Shown in pieces: positions 12,501-22,436 of a stretch of DNA of 64,000 bases. Each line of letters starts with the position of its first letter. The first letter of the stretch is position 1. A program made the translations under genes and the position numbers. The notes below the pieces were generated by a model. The model ran no database searches. It was not told the DNA's origin and was given only the letters and a program-made list of their open reading frames with translations. Source of the DNA: Xiphophorus maculatus (lineage: Eukaryota; Chordata; Actinopteri; Cyprinodontiformes; Poeciliidae); contig NC_036450.1 of the NCBI RefSeq assembly GCF_002775205.1, forward strand, positions 24,454,288 through 24,518,287. The letters run 5' to 3'.

Positions 12501-15500
12501 TCCAAGTCCAAGGCCATGGTCTTGAGCCGGAAAAGGGTAGAGTGCCTTCTCCGGGTCAGGGGTGGGGGTGTCCTGCTCCAAGTGGAGGAGTTCAAGTATC
12601 TCGGGATCTTGTTCACGAATGAGGGAAGAAGGGAGCGGGAGATCGACAGGTGGATTGGTGCAGCATCTGCTGTGAAGCGGTCGCTGTACCGGTCCGTCGT
12701 GGTGAAGAGAGAGCTGAGCCAAAAAGCGAAGCTCTCGATTTACCGGTCGATCTACGTTCCCACCCTCATCTATGGTCATGAGCTTTGGGTCATGACTGAA
12801 AAAACGAGATCACGGATACAAGCGGCCAAAATGGGTTTTCTCCGTAGGGTGTCTGGGCTCTCCCTTAGAGACAGGGTGAGAAGCTCAGTCATCCGGGAGG
12901 GACTCAGAGTAGAGCCGCTGCTCCTTCACATCGAGAGGAGCCAGTTGAGGTGGCTCGGGCATCTGGTCAGGATGCCTCTTGGACGCCTCCCTGGTGAGGT
13001 GCTCCGGGCACGTCCCACCGGGAGGAGGCCCCGGGGAAGAGCCAGGACACGCTGGAGGGACTATGTCTCTCGGCTGGCCTGGGAAAGCTTCGGGATCCCC
13101 CCGGAGGAGCTGGAAGTCACATTTGGGGAGAGGGAAGTCCGGGCCTCCCTTCTGAAGCTGCTATCCCCACGACCCATCCCTGGATAAAGCGGAAGAAAAT
13201 GGATGGATGGATGGATGGATGGAAAGCAAAAACTACAAATATAATTTGTGTTTTAAATCCATTTGGTTTGTTCAGGTGTGCAACAAGAAACCAGCTCCTC
13301 AGCTGCTGACTGTAACAGATAAAGATGGACCAGGCTTTACTTCTCCATACAGCGTGAGCTTACGTGATTCTGCTATGGCCAACTGGATCGCTAGAGTGAA
13401 CGACGCCAGTATGTATACGAGATAAACCCAACTGATCATGATTCAGTCTACAAGCAACACCAACAAATGAAACAATCAATCACAGTTCCTTTGACAAAGT
13501 AAAACTAAGTGGAAGGAATCTGCACTTAGTAGCAGAATAGAGACTAACCACTATATTTATATGTATTATATTTGCAGAAACTACAGTGTAATCTAAGCTG
13601 AAAAGGATGATCAAACATTTTTGGTTATCATCTCTCATTCTTGGATGCTACCCAGTTTGCTGCTGTTCTTGTCAGAACTATGTGTCACCTACGTTGTTTA
13701 AGTGAAGAAGAATAAGAAATCTAACACTGATGGAATTCCTGATAAATTGTTTGTTTTTTCTCTTGATTACAGGAACAGCGATTATCCTGACTTTGAACCG
13801 TGAGCTAGACAACGGAAATTACGCTGTAGTCATGACTGTTTCAGACACGTCTGGTCTGTCTCAGGTCAGTACAGTCACAGCTGCAGTGTGTGACTGCACT
13901 GGAGAAGAAGTGAACTGCCAGAAGAAAAATGTTGGTGGCTCCAACCCGCCAGTCGTCCTGGGAATAATGAAAGGCATCCTAATGCTGCTGTTCAGTGAGT
14001 TTGAATCTTGTTAAGCTTTGAGATGAATAGAGTCTACTTCAATTTGAAGATACAGCTTTGAATTCAAGAGACCAAGAACCATTTTATACTGAGAATCTGT
14101 AAACTAGTATATTGCATTATTATCATGAAAACACAAGACAAACACTGATGTCCATGAAGTTGAACATTTAATAATTTACAATCAACAAAGTTCACAAAAC
14201 AATTGTGCATGCTTCAGATAAAACTAATACAATGATTTTATTCATATTCAACACTAAACTTTACAGTCAACGACTCCAGCAGTCTCTAAATGATCCAATC
14301 CCTAAGATATAATTCTCCATTAGAGCACACATTAGTCTGGTGTGGAATGAAAAATGTGACAAAAACAGCCCCAGTCACAGCCAGCTGCCTACCTTACCTT
14401 GCTGTTGGTCTGTTTCCTGTTGGCTTAATGTCTCTGCTTTACTCGTTTCCAATTGTAACGGACTGCTTCTATAAATAATAACTGTAGTGATTTGGGTTTT
14501 CTGTGTGTTTATTTAGGTTTCTGTGTTCTTTAGAGTCTCTGTGTTGTCCCGTCTACCCCTTGATTGAGTACAGCTCTTCCTCGTTTCCCCTGATTGTCTC
14601 CCTGTGTATTTAAACCCACCTGTTCTCCTTGTTCTTTATTGGGTCCTTGTCTAGTCGTCTTGTCTGCTGTCAAGTCTCTCGTTAGATGTCAATTGTGCGA
14701 CCAGTTGCTACCAGTTATGAGCTCTTAGCCTTACGCTCATTCTGTGCTGCCTGGACTTTGGATTTTTGTATTTTGACATCTTAATTAAACTCATCATTTC
14801 TTCAATTCTACCTGAGCCCATTGCATCTTCCTCACCATCTCTACCGCAAAACATGACACCAACACTTTCTTCCAGAACGTCGTCTTGTTTTGGCTAAGAT
14901 TCCTGTTTTGAGGTTTTGAGAATAAAAGCAGATTCTCTGTTCACTGCAGGTGACTGATCTGTACTGCTTGCAGCTTAGCTTTCAAACTGTTACATGAAAT
15001 ATTTTGCTCTCTGAAGCCATAGTTCAGATGTACAGAGAAAATGGAATAAAGCAGGCGCTTCAACTTCCTAATTTTCTTCTTCGGGAAAAAATTCAGTTTT
15101 GTCATGTTACTGCTACTAGAAAATGTAAAAAGTATAGCAAAACATTGAATTGTTTTGTCTAAAAGTCGATGAGTTGGTGCAAACCCTACCATAGATATAC
15201 AGTTTGGAACAAATGGGACGTAAAACACATGAAGACTTTGCTAAAAGTGACAACAGCACATGACAGAAGCATGTGATAATGAATATAAAAACACTGAGAA
15301 AACTCACATCAAACGATGATTGAAAAGCACAAAGAGCTGTACTTCTGTGCTTGGTGGCAGTAATTTGACACTTTTTAGCAAGATTAACATGAGGAACTTG
15401 TGTGATTATAGGATGTGGCTTTAGGAGATAAGAAGCTGCTTGCTCTATTAGTTGGGGCAATAGAATTTATCGGCAGCCGACACAATCATCCACGCAGTAA

Positions 15501-15668
15501 TTAATGATTGAGTCTTCTCTTTATTTAGTGCTGGGGCTGCCGTTCTTTCTGTTTGTGAGGCGAAGGAGAACCGCAGAGGAACCTGTTGAATTCAACGATC
15601 TCAACAACAAGTTTGAGGAAGAGAAGATGGAGAGAAAGAACCTTCAGGTGAACAGGGACAAAGGCTGA
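520..15668 (+). CDS. E-cadherin-like (type I cadherin) gene with short cytoplasmic tail, 16 exons
   Basis: Predicted calcium-dependent adhesion receptor of the plasma membrane, 818 residues. Exons: 520-570, 1627-1732, 2589-2677, 3218-3427, 3857-4093, 4450-4605, 6254-6398, 7506-7678, 8002-8130, 10031-10216, 10384-10628, 10853-10995, 11763-11854, 13276-13408, 13773-13994, 15529-15668. All introns are GT-AG and all phases join without a stop. In order: signal peptide (exon 1), E-cadherin-type prodomain (CQPGF, DCTGR), His-rich linker, furin site RRKR at 205-208, five cadherin repeats (linkers DQNDNKP, DGNDHAP, DVNEPP, DINDNAP), CDCTG before the membrane, and a membrane segment near 759-782 with an internal Lys. 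Exon phases match CDH1. Oddities: mature protein starts Gly-Phe rather than Asp-Trp, HAV is HAM, and the tail is 36 residues with no catenin-binding domain. The start is the only ATG giving a signal peptide next to a donor. Intron 9 holds a Tc1 element and intron 13 a Rex3 LINE. Family assignment is firm; orthology is not. Confidence 0.88.
815..1015. repeat. Interspersed hAT-MITE-like repeat copy
   Basis: This stretch in intron 1 resembles the palindromic repeat at 38294-38496. Both read roughly as 'tcaaa-ctg-ccctc-agggcc', then 'cctgcacc', then 'ttgcagg' and 'accactgg'. It is diverged and I cannot fix its ends. Confidence 0.45.
1190..1365 (+). repeat. Interspersed fish repeat with GATG-type 3' end
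   Basis: The block runs from (GT)n through GCCCTGCGACAGACTGGTGA to a GGACAGATGGATG end. The same module in opposite orientation is at 59545-59690 (CACCAGTCTGTCGCAGGGC). Two independent copies in different sequence contexts mark it as an interspersed repeat. The family cannot be named with certainty. Confidence 0.7.
3495..3552. repeat. (CA)n/(CACG)n microsatellite
   Basis: Compound dinucleotide run CA/CACG just downstream of the exon 4 donor of the cadherin-like gene. Confidence 0.95.
3857..4093 (+). other. Cadherin-like exon 5: end of prodomain, furin site and start of EC1
   Basis: This phase-0 exon encodes residues 153-231. The convertase site Arg-Arg-Lys-Arg is at 4013-4024 and the mature chain should begin at 4025 with Gly-Phe-Val-Asn-Pro-Pro. 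In classical cadherins the second mature residue is the Trp that inserts into the partner EC1 (strand swap). Here it is Phe, codon 4028-4030. The SEN motif with the calcium-binding Glu is kept (residues 218-220). Confidence 0.85.
4640..5260. repeat. Interspersed repeat, family shared with 40448-40690
   Basis: The part at 5035-5260 matches 40448-40690 in order: CTCCATTTTTGT, GAAG-AGGAAGTT, TTCTTC-GAGGTTTT, TTCCTTCA-TGGTTCTT, GGTGCAGCGCC, then GTGTGAAA/AGAACCACAGCAGCTAAA. Two colinear copies identify a non-coding repeat. The small ORFs here are not genes. Confidence 0.7.
5265..5935 (+). repeat. Possible solo LTR or LTR-like cassette
   Basis: CT-rich sequence with a TATTTAAA-type box near 5677, pyrimidine-rich sequence after it and an ATTAAA near 5859. 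This layout resembles a U3-R-U5 unit, and a similar cassette lies at 14483-14852. I see no internal retroviral genes and no clear target duplication. Confidence 0.35.
6994..7330 (+). repeat. L2/Rex1-like LINE 3' fragment
   Basis: The plus-strand frame encodes [18 protein letters not shown] followed by ETLSSFKSR, typical of the C-terminal end of L2/Rex1-type reverse transcriptases. After it comes the tail motif TGTAAAGCTCTTTGAATTG. The fragment is 5' truncated, lies in intron 7 of the cadherin-like gene and is not functional. Confidence 0.75.
8336..9941 (-). mobile_element. Tc1/mariner-like transposon with long IR/DR ends
   Basis: The element begins CAGTGGGGAGAACAAG and ends with its near-perfect inverse, flanked by TA at 8334-8335 and 9942-9943. 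The inverted repeats run about 200 bp (8336-8540 and 9735-9941). Each carries a second copy of the AAGTATTTGATAC core near its inner end, as in IR/DR-type Tc1 elements. It sits in intron 9 of the cadherin-like gene and carries a broken transposase on the minus strand. Confidence 0.95.
8552..9573 (-). pseudogene. Tc1-like transposase, frameshifted
   Basis: The cut-and-paste DDE transposase of the element at 8336-9941. The N-terminal part (9573 down to 8884) starts [10 protein letters not shown] and has the HTH region and first catalytic Asp (MWSDETK). The C-terminal part (8872 down to 8552) is in another frame and has the second Asp (HDNDPKHT) and the Glu (NPIENLW). The two parts are separated by what looks like a single missing base near 8903-8909. 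No other stop is seen, so the copy probably lost function by one recent indel. Confidence 0.9.
11965..13222 (+). mobile_element. 5'-truncated Rex3/RTE-type LINE
   Basis: Reverse transcriptase and C-terminal part of a non-LTR retrotransposon, in the same orientation as the host gene. It begins mid-RT ([12 protein letters not shown]), shifts one frame near 12085, then continues open to the stop at 13187. Visible RT motifs are [11 protein letters not shown] (A), GLRQGCPLS (B) and LLFADDVVL (C, FADD). The element ends in a (GATG)n tail at 13199-13222, the known tail type of Rex3. It is incomplete at the 5' end and cannot move by itself. Located in intron 13 of the cadherin-like gene. Confidence 0.88.
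14483..14852 (+). repeat. Possible solo LTR
   Basis: The stretch runs from TGTAGTGATTTGG to CCGCAAAACATGACA. It contains a GTATTTAAAC box near 14607 and an ATTAAA near 14784, in the order expected for an LTR. No primer-binding site or polyprotein is attached, and no convincing target duplication is visible. Compare 5265-5935. Confidence 0.4.
15529..15668 (+). other. Cadherin-like last visible coding exon: end of membrane segment and short tail
   Basis: The exon completes the membrane segment, then encodes RRRR and a charged tail ending at TGA 15666-15668. A phase-0 donor-like GTGAAC starts at 15648, which is the place where CDH1 exon 14 splices to the catenin-binding exons. If that donor is used, the next exon must lie elsewhere. 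I found no DFDLSQL-like, juxtamembrane p120-type or beta-catenin-binding coding sequence in the following 11 kb. Either translation ends here or the downstream exons have been lost. Confidence 0.65.
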
Positions 15669-15886
15669 TTCTGCTCAGACACTCAGACGTTTCAGCTAAA
15701 CTTCAGACAATATAGTGTTATGTTTTACTGAAATCTAACTTCATGTGAAAATGTATATTGAATATCTAATTCTAATGCACACTGAACATAAATGGGTATA
15801 TGAATTACCCAGGGGGGTTGATAGGGGCAAGTGGGGGTAACTGGGTACCTTGTATGGGACGCATGGTGGAGAGGGGAATTCAAAGA

Positions 15887-16688
15887 GCTATTGACCCTTG
15901 GTAACTACGTAACTACGTCACTTAGTCATTCAAAGCGCCATGAAGGACGTCGGAAGTGAGGATCGGGAGTATTGAACTGAGCGACTGAAATTGTTTTTGC
16001 CAGTTTTTTCTTGGCTTCTACTTGTTCGAGTCGAGTTAATTTTTATTTATTTTTTTAGCGTAACAGACCTGATTAAGATTCACAGACGGAGGTATATACC
16101 AAATCTTGAAATAGCTAGCTTTGCCCGAATTCACAAAACATGATTTATGTCACTGTCATGAACAGTTTCCCCTTAAACCAGAGCAGCCTTAAAAACATAC
16201 AGAAGACGAGATGCTAACCAGTTTTTCCCGTACATGCTAGGCTACATGATGGTGGAGCATCGTTTTCATGTTTACTGATGTTAGTACCTTTGCCATAAAG
16301 CAATATTTTACATCTTTATAATCATACTTACTTATAAAATATATGAAAGTTAATCTTCTTGCCTTGTAAAAAGTGTTCGCTGGCAGATACACAGAGGGCT
16401 AACAGTCATTATGATTGACGGCTGCTGTTCATCGCTGCCATATCTTTCCTCGTTAAAGGTTATACAATAAAATAACAAGTTTGGTTTCTCTTCTTACCCG
16501 TTTGTGCTGCCGACCGCGCAGCATCATGTGATAATTTTTACTGCAAAATCAACTAGTTAACGACATTAGGGTACCAGATGTACGGTTTTTGACAGGCTTT
16601 ACAGGAGAAGGTTGTTTTGACGTCCATCATGGCGGAACAGGCCAAATTTCGAAGAGAGCGACGTCACGTGCAGAAGGTCAATAAGTGT
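15887..16688. mobile_element. Possible non-autonomous DNA transposon, about 0.8 kb
   Basis: Both ends carry the same modules in opposite orientation. The left end has CTATTGACC, then ACGTCAC, then CGCCATGAAGGACGTC (15936-15951). The right end, read on the minus strand, has TTATTGACC, ACGTGACGTC, then CGCCATGATGGACGTC (16619-16634). The interior has no long ORF. Family unknown. Confidence 0.45.
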
Positions 16689-16689
16689 T

Positions 16690-18800
16690 GTTCTGGACTT
16701 GTAAAAGCACAATTGAATAGATTCTACAGATATTTTTTTTTTCTATAAATTCAATTTCACAATTACAATCAACAAATACCGTTTTAATAACTCCACCAAA
16801 ATAAGGTGCAAAAATGCTTTGAGTGCTTTAATAAATAACTTGTGTACACGTACGTTTTTCTTGTACTAATTTTTCCCTCCTTTTCTTCCTGACTGCGCCG
16901 CGCCTGACACATCCTGCTGGTGTTTGACTGTAAGGGAGGCGGTTTCGAGTCGCAAGACCCGGAATATGGCTATCTGAATGAAGAGGTTCCCCTTTAAGAA
17001 ACTGCCTGATAATAAAGGAGGAGAACAGGATGAAGTCATATTGTACATGCTTGGTGTATTTGAAGATTAATGAGATTTTTTTAATGACTGCTTTTAGTTT
17101 AATTCCATTAGTTATACATTAGCTGTTGCTGAAAGATAAAATAAGCTGTTTTGTTTTTTTTTTACTTTTACTTTTTTTGCCTTTTGGACAGAGAGATTAG
17201 TTTTGCAGGCATTTTAAAGATGACATTTATATTTCTGTTTTTCAATACAGAATTGGTAAAGTCTGTGCAAAACTTTTAAATTTTGTGTACGTCTTTGGTA
17301 TTCTACAGTTCAGCCCAAAATTATTTAAACATCTCAGATTTAGCTCGAGTAATCTTGAAAATTCACTAAGATGCTTTTTTGTTTGTTTGTTTTGGAAGTA
17401 ATATTACTTCTTAACATTTTAACATCATATTGTCGTTCTAACAGTAATCTGAGAGAATTTTGTGAACAGAGCAAAAATGAGGGTGATGGTAAGGAGGCCT
17501 TTCAACCTGGAAGGCTTGGAGTTCATTACAATAAAACAGCAAAATACAGTAAAAACAAATGCAAAAGCTGATCAGCAATATAATAAGGGTTTGATTGCTG
17601 AAATCACAATAAGGATTTTATTAATTACGAAAGAAAGTAAAAAACGTTTGTTGACACCAACTTCCTGAAAAAATGAATTCTACTTTCGATAAATAATACC
17701 TATTACATTGTTTTATTTTCTTAGAGGTGGCTTTCTCATTTACAATCATTTCTTAATTATAAACATTATGAATCAACCAGGAGTATGAATAATTATGGGC
17801 TTAACTGTTGCTAGACCTTGGTTGCTAGCTAAAGATCCATCAGCCTAAGTTTGAAGAATTAACAGTAAATGTCTGCAAGATGTTGAACATTAATGTTTTG
17901 TAATGCAATCATTTCTGTAAATATCATGCTAAAAATCCTTTTGGTGTTGGTAGTTGTAGTTGTGCATATTTTTTTTATACTTTTTTTTTTAACTCTGGTT
18001 TGAGCTCACAGCAGCAACAGAATATTTTTTATTCCAAGGATGTCTTTTTAATGCTATGAGCTCGGAAAGCAAAAATATATCAGTATATCACTTTATTATT
18101 GTCCCCTTAAAATTTTTCTTGAAGTACATTAATTTAAACAATTAATATGATTAAACAATTGAATCACACAACACTGCAAAATAATAAAATGTCTAAGAAA
18201 CTTGAGTTCTAATATGAATAAAACAGGCTAAACAACAAAACCAAGCCAGATTACGTTTAGAGTTTCTCTGAATAATGAACCTGGCTAATAAGAAATCATA
18301 TGGAGAGCAGACAATATCTTCTACTTTTTGTAGAATTCTCCATAAAAAAATGTTTTGTTTTAGTCAGGTAATCTAACTCCTCTAATTTTGCTGCCTACTT
18401 TTACAATTTGTTTGATCCTGTTCTTGTCTCCGACAGATGGACTGACAAACCAGTCATGTGATAAAAGCCAAAATGAGGACGGGTTCAATCAAAGAGTAGT
18501 AGGAAATGGTTATCAACTTTTTACACACTTCAAACTTATTTAATTTGTAGTCTTATTTAATCTCATCTGTCTTTGTTAACCTCATCCAAATTTTCACTAA
18601 ATGTCAGCTTTTAGTCAATAACTCCCGGATATCTAAAGGACAGAAGACTCTCCACAGTTCTTCCTTTAAATATGTACTTCTTAACTGAAGAAGCTACCTG
18701 AAACGGAGGGTGTTTTTATTAATGGCTTCCTCCTCGCTGAAGGGCCTTAAGGTCCATGTAGGTACAGGACAGTTTTACTGTGGACAATGTCTCTGTCTTA
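16690..18800. other. AT-rich spacer, nothing recognised
   Basis: I find no coding exon, RNA gene or clear transposon end. The stretch was searched by eye for a cadherin cytoplasmic exon and none was found. Confidence 0.5.
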
Positions 18801-18825
18801 CCAGCTTCAGCAGCATCTTCACTTT

Positions 18826-19045
18826 GTTGATACTGGAACGCTGGGGACATGTATGTTAGGAAGCGAGGGGTTTTTGGTTTTCTTTGGGGCTTGTTTCTTT
18901 TCCCGCACCTTTTCCAGTCATCCACCAGAGGGAGCCAGGAGGACCTCGCTGCAACTAACAGAAAGGGGCGGGGAGAGACCGCTGGTAGTCTCATACCTTA
19001 TTTGGAAATGGGGCCATTGCACTCCGGAAGTGAAGGGGGCGCTAT
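18826..19045 (+). repeat. Left arm of a large inverted repeat pair
   Basis: This sequence (TTGATACTGGAACGCTGGGG to GAAGTGAAGGGGGCGCTA) is repeated in inverse orientation at 21546-21952. It contains CCACCAGAGGGAG, a CTCF-like core. The arms enclose about 2.5 kb. Confidence 0.85.
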
Positions 19046-19504
19046 TTGCTATATTGTATATATTATATAAAATTTTGCAAAAGTAAAAACCAGATGTTTA
19101 CTTCATGGCACTCTGTTACCAGGAAACGCGCTCATCCCTTAGCAACAGCTTAACACCAAATGTTATTGTTCAAAAAACATAGGATTTTCTCAAATTTAAC
19201 TTTGCGTCAAACTTTGCGTAAATATACGCAATCTTTGTCGCTGGCGTGAAAATGTGCGGCAACCACGCAAGCTTTCTCTGTGGACAATATCAAACTACAA
19301 AGTGTCAAAACCCAACTAAACACACTGAAATCTCACTCCATACAAAGGAGCATTGAATCCAATGTTTTCTCATGATTGTATTGTTTTATTAATTAAAACG
19401 CAAACTATACAACCAAACCAAATTTCTCCTCAGAAAATAATCTACCGCACATAAAATAGAGGACCGGGAAAACCTCACTCGAATGTAAATAGTAAATATC
19501 CTCA

Positions 19505-19850
19505 GTTCAAAAAACATAGCATTTCTTCCGCTCTTTTTGAAATGTCTCAACACTCTAATTGTTTATAAATCATAAGTGCTTTTGAAATACTACTTATCTG
19601 CTCAGACACAAGAAATGTACTGTAGGTAAATTTTTTCAAAAGTTAAAATCAGAGATTTACTTTTTTTCACTTCGTTACCAGAAAACACACTCGTCTCTTA
19701 GCAACAGCTTGACAACAAATATTGTTATTGTTGAAAAAACAGGATTTCTTCCACTTTTTTTGAAATGTCTTAACACCAATTGTTTATATATCATAAGCGC
19801 TTTTGAAATACTACTTATCTGCTGTCGTGAACGGCTATCTTTTATGAAGA
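19505..19850. repeat. Local direct duplication
   Basis: A segment with CATTTCTTCC, TTTTTGAAATGTCT, AATTGTTTATA and AAATACTACTTATCTGCT occurs at 19518-19602 and again at 19738-19823. A flanking piece with GTTACCAG-AAAC and TTAGCAACAGCTT at 19118-19150 recurs at 19674-19710. These are diverged tandem copies. Confidence 0.7.
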
Positions 19851-20869
19851 ACCACATAGACCCGTTATGCAGCTTGTAGAACTCTGTGTGACTGACAACT
19901 AGTGGATGTACAGCGCATGCTCATCAGTCTGCCCCCGCGCTACGGAAGCCTCACTGTGACATATCACTACATCTGCTAAGACACAAGAGATTTACAGTAG
20001 TAGGTAACTCAGACATTAAGTACCACATAGTCATTGGGTATTCTAGAAATCAACCAGCTTACAGAAGCATTCTGGACAACATTAAAAGTTATTTCTGAAG
20101 AAATGTGTAGAAGTCGCCATAACAGGCTTCAGTCACCAACATGATGTACTAATGAAGAAAGAAAAAAAAGAAGCATCCACTATGTCATTATTTAGTGTGT
20201 AGAGACAGAAACATTTTGGGTTAGCTTTGATCGCAATAGATCAAGCCACCGGGCCAGCACAGCCACTTTCCCCATCATGCCGTCTAAAGCCAAAAACGTC
20301 GAGAAGACGACTCCGCAGCTAAATAATGTTTACTCAAATGGCCTTCAGATTTTTTATTACAGTTTTAATGTTCGGTTAACCACCCAACACCTCGTGCTAC
20401 GCCTTCTTGGCTAGCGTTAGCTGCTAACAGCTAAACAAAAATACTAAACCAAGTATTTTGGACGGTAGGACTCAGGTTCAGTCCTACCGTCCTGCAACTT
20501 TTAGATGCATCCTGACTCCCACAGACCAGGATCAGCTCTGAACTGACCTGCTAACAGCCCTTCATTTGACTCAGGTGTGTTGGAGCAGAGGCTTCTGCGG
20601 GTAAATCGTTGTTATGATTTCTGGTTTGTGCAAATGAAATAGTCAAAAGTTGTTGTCATGGCGACGGATTCTTTAAGCCAGCTGACTGATGGTGTGCAGC
20701 AACATGTGTGGGGAGGAGCTGTTACCATAGCAACAGCAATGCCAGGGTTTCCTTTTTAACGGGTTTGAAACGGTTCTGACCCGGTTCGTTGGATTTAATC
20801 GTTTTTTGTTAGTTTTTTTTAAACTTAGCTTAAGCTAAGTTAACTTAAGTTAAGCAAACTTAACTGGTA

Positions 20870-21381
20870 AGTTACCATGTCGTGACAGTTTGTTATGAGA
20901 CAGATCATCTGTGAATACAATCAATCTCCTCCACCTCCTCCCTGAATTACTATTACTGGTTATGTTCTGGCCAAAAACAACCAATCACAACCAGAAGGAG
21001 GGTCTTAGTGCTGTCAATCAACTTCATTCACTTGCTACTAAATGTGCTAATGGCAGAGAAACAACTTATCGTTGCTGGAAAATAGTCTAACTGCCATCAG
21101 TCATAGCTATGCTAACTAGATTGAGCATTCACAACAGGCTGCGTTAGCTGCAGAGCAAGGGGAGGGAGGAGGAGCAGCCACATGAGATTGTGATTGACAG
21201 CCCTAAAACCCGCCTCCTGCCTCTCATTGGTTGTTTCTGGATAGCACTGGGAGAAAGCAGAGGAAATTGATTCTTCACAGATTATCTCTCATGCCATGTT
21301 GTCACAACACAATGACAGTTTTAACAAATATGTAAAAAAAATATTTTTTAAAATAAAAGTTACGTACTACAGCTTTAATTT
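20870..21381. repeat. MITE-like repeat, truncated copy of the family at 45236-45688
   Basis: Shared blocks with 45236-45688 are GATTGTGATTGACAGC, CCGCCTCCTG, ATTGGTTGTTT, TTCACAGATTATCT, GTCACAAC, TGACAGTTTTAACAAATATG and the end GTTACGTACTACAGCTTTAA. The left end has no matching terminal repeat. Confidence 0.75.
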
Positions 21382-21545
21382 CACTTAGGAGAGGACGGGT
21401 CAGGAGGGAGTTGCTGCTGACTGACTCACCTGTTGTTAAGTGGTAAAAGGCACAAAGGACACGTTAAACACATGAATATCTTGGTTATTTATTTAAAAAA
21501 TTTTTTTGCCTTAATTCATTAAATGCTAATGAATTTAGGGTTAGG

Positions 21546-21952
21546 GTAAGTAGCGCCCCCTTCACTTCCGGTGTGCAATGGCCCCATTTCCAAATAAGGT
21601 ATGAGACTGCCAGAGGTCTGTCCCCGCCCCTTTCTGTTTGCTGCAGCGAGGTCCTTCTCTCTGATCAGCGCCTGAGAACCGCCCCACCAGAAGATGGTCT
21701 CCTGGCTCCCTCTGGTGGATGACTGGAAAAGGTGCGGGAAAAGAAACAAACCCCACAGAAAACCAAAACCCCTCGCTTCCTGACATACAGTTCAGACCAA
21801 ATGTTTGGACACACCTTCTCATTGAATTCAATGAGAAGGTGTGTCCAAACCTTTGGTCTGTATTGAGTACAGACCAAAAGTTTGGACACACAGTTGTGTC
21901 CAAACTTTTGGTCTGTACTGTACATGTCCCCAGCATTCCAGTATCAGCAAAG
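21546..21952 (-). repeat. Right arm of the large inverted repeat pair
   Basis: Inverse copy of 18826-19045 with two differences: about 60 extra bases near 21645-21705, and a palindromic insertion at 21788-21920 that splits the arm at a TA in CATGTA. Confidence 0.85.
21786..21922. mobile_element. Two adjacent fold-back Tc1-like mini elements
   Basis: Two head-to-head palindromes are built from the arm CAGACCAAA-GTTTGGACACA: about 21788-21860 and 21870-21920. Each lies between TA dinucleotides, as expected for Tc1-type MITEs. They interrupt the right inverted repeat arm, so they are younger than it. Confidence 0.75.
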
Positions 21953-22299
21953 GTTGCCCGATCAGATTCTGAGCACCTAATTGTAGTTTGTAAGTAGTCG
22001 ACAGGGAGTAACTACCTGTCAACCTATGTAGTTACTCCCTGTCAACTACGACGATTTAACTGACAAATTAAATCATCAATTTAATTGTCAATTAAATTGA
22101 CGATTTAATTGACGAGAATTAAATCGTCAATTCTCTCACTTCAACCTGGGTCCACCCGACCACCCCTACAACCGCAAATCATGACAGAAACAACAAATCG
22201 GGTTAATCGTGATTATTCAACTATTTAAATAATAGGCAACTAACTCAGACGGACAATATGCTGGCAATTTTATGATATTTCCGCAGTTGTAATAAAATC

Positions 22300-22385
22300 T
22301 TGAGTGGTCAATGACCGAGACCATCAAAAAATGCTCTTGAAACCGATCTCGACATCAAGACCGGTCTCGAGTACTACAACACATG
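22300..22385. repeat. GGTCTCGAGAC-type interspersed repeat fragment
   Basis: CGAGACC/GGTCTCGAG blocks with 'actacaacac' next to them. Similar sequence is at 24140-24205 (GGTCTTGTCTTGGTCTCGG ... CTACAACACTG). Two copies suggest one repeat family. Confidence 0.5.
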
Positions 22386-22436
22386 CAAGGCCTATGCCGA
22401 AGCCTATGGTGAAACATTTTAGGAGAGACATCTCAC

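Noticed and set aside
12218-12779. Minus-strand ORFs over the LINE
   Set aside because: They are antisense shadows of the reverse transcriptase.
20273-20420. MPSKAKNVEK-like start, resembling a retrotransposon ORF1 beginning
   Set aside because: The frame is short and no further L1-type sequence follows, so the match is too weak to call.
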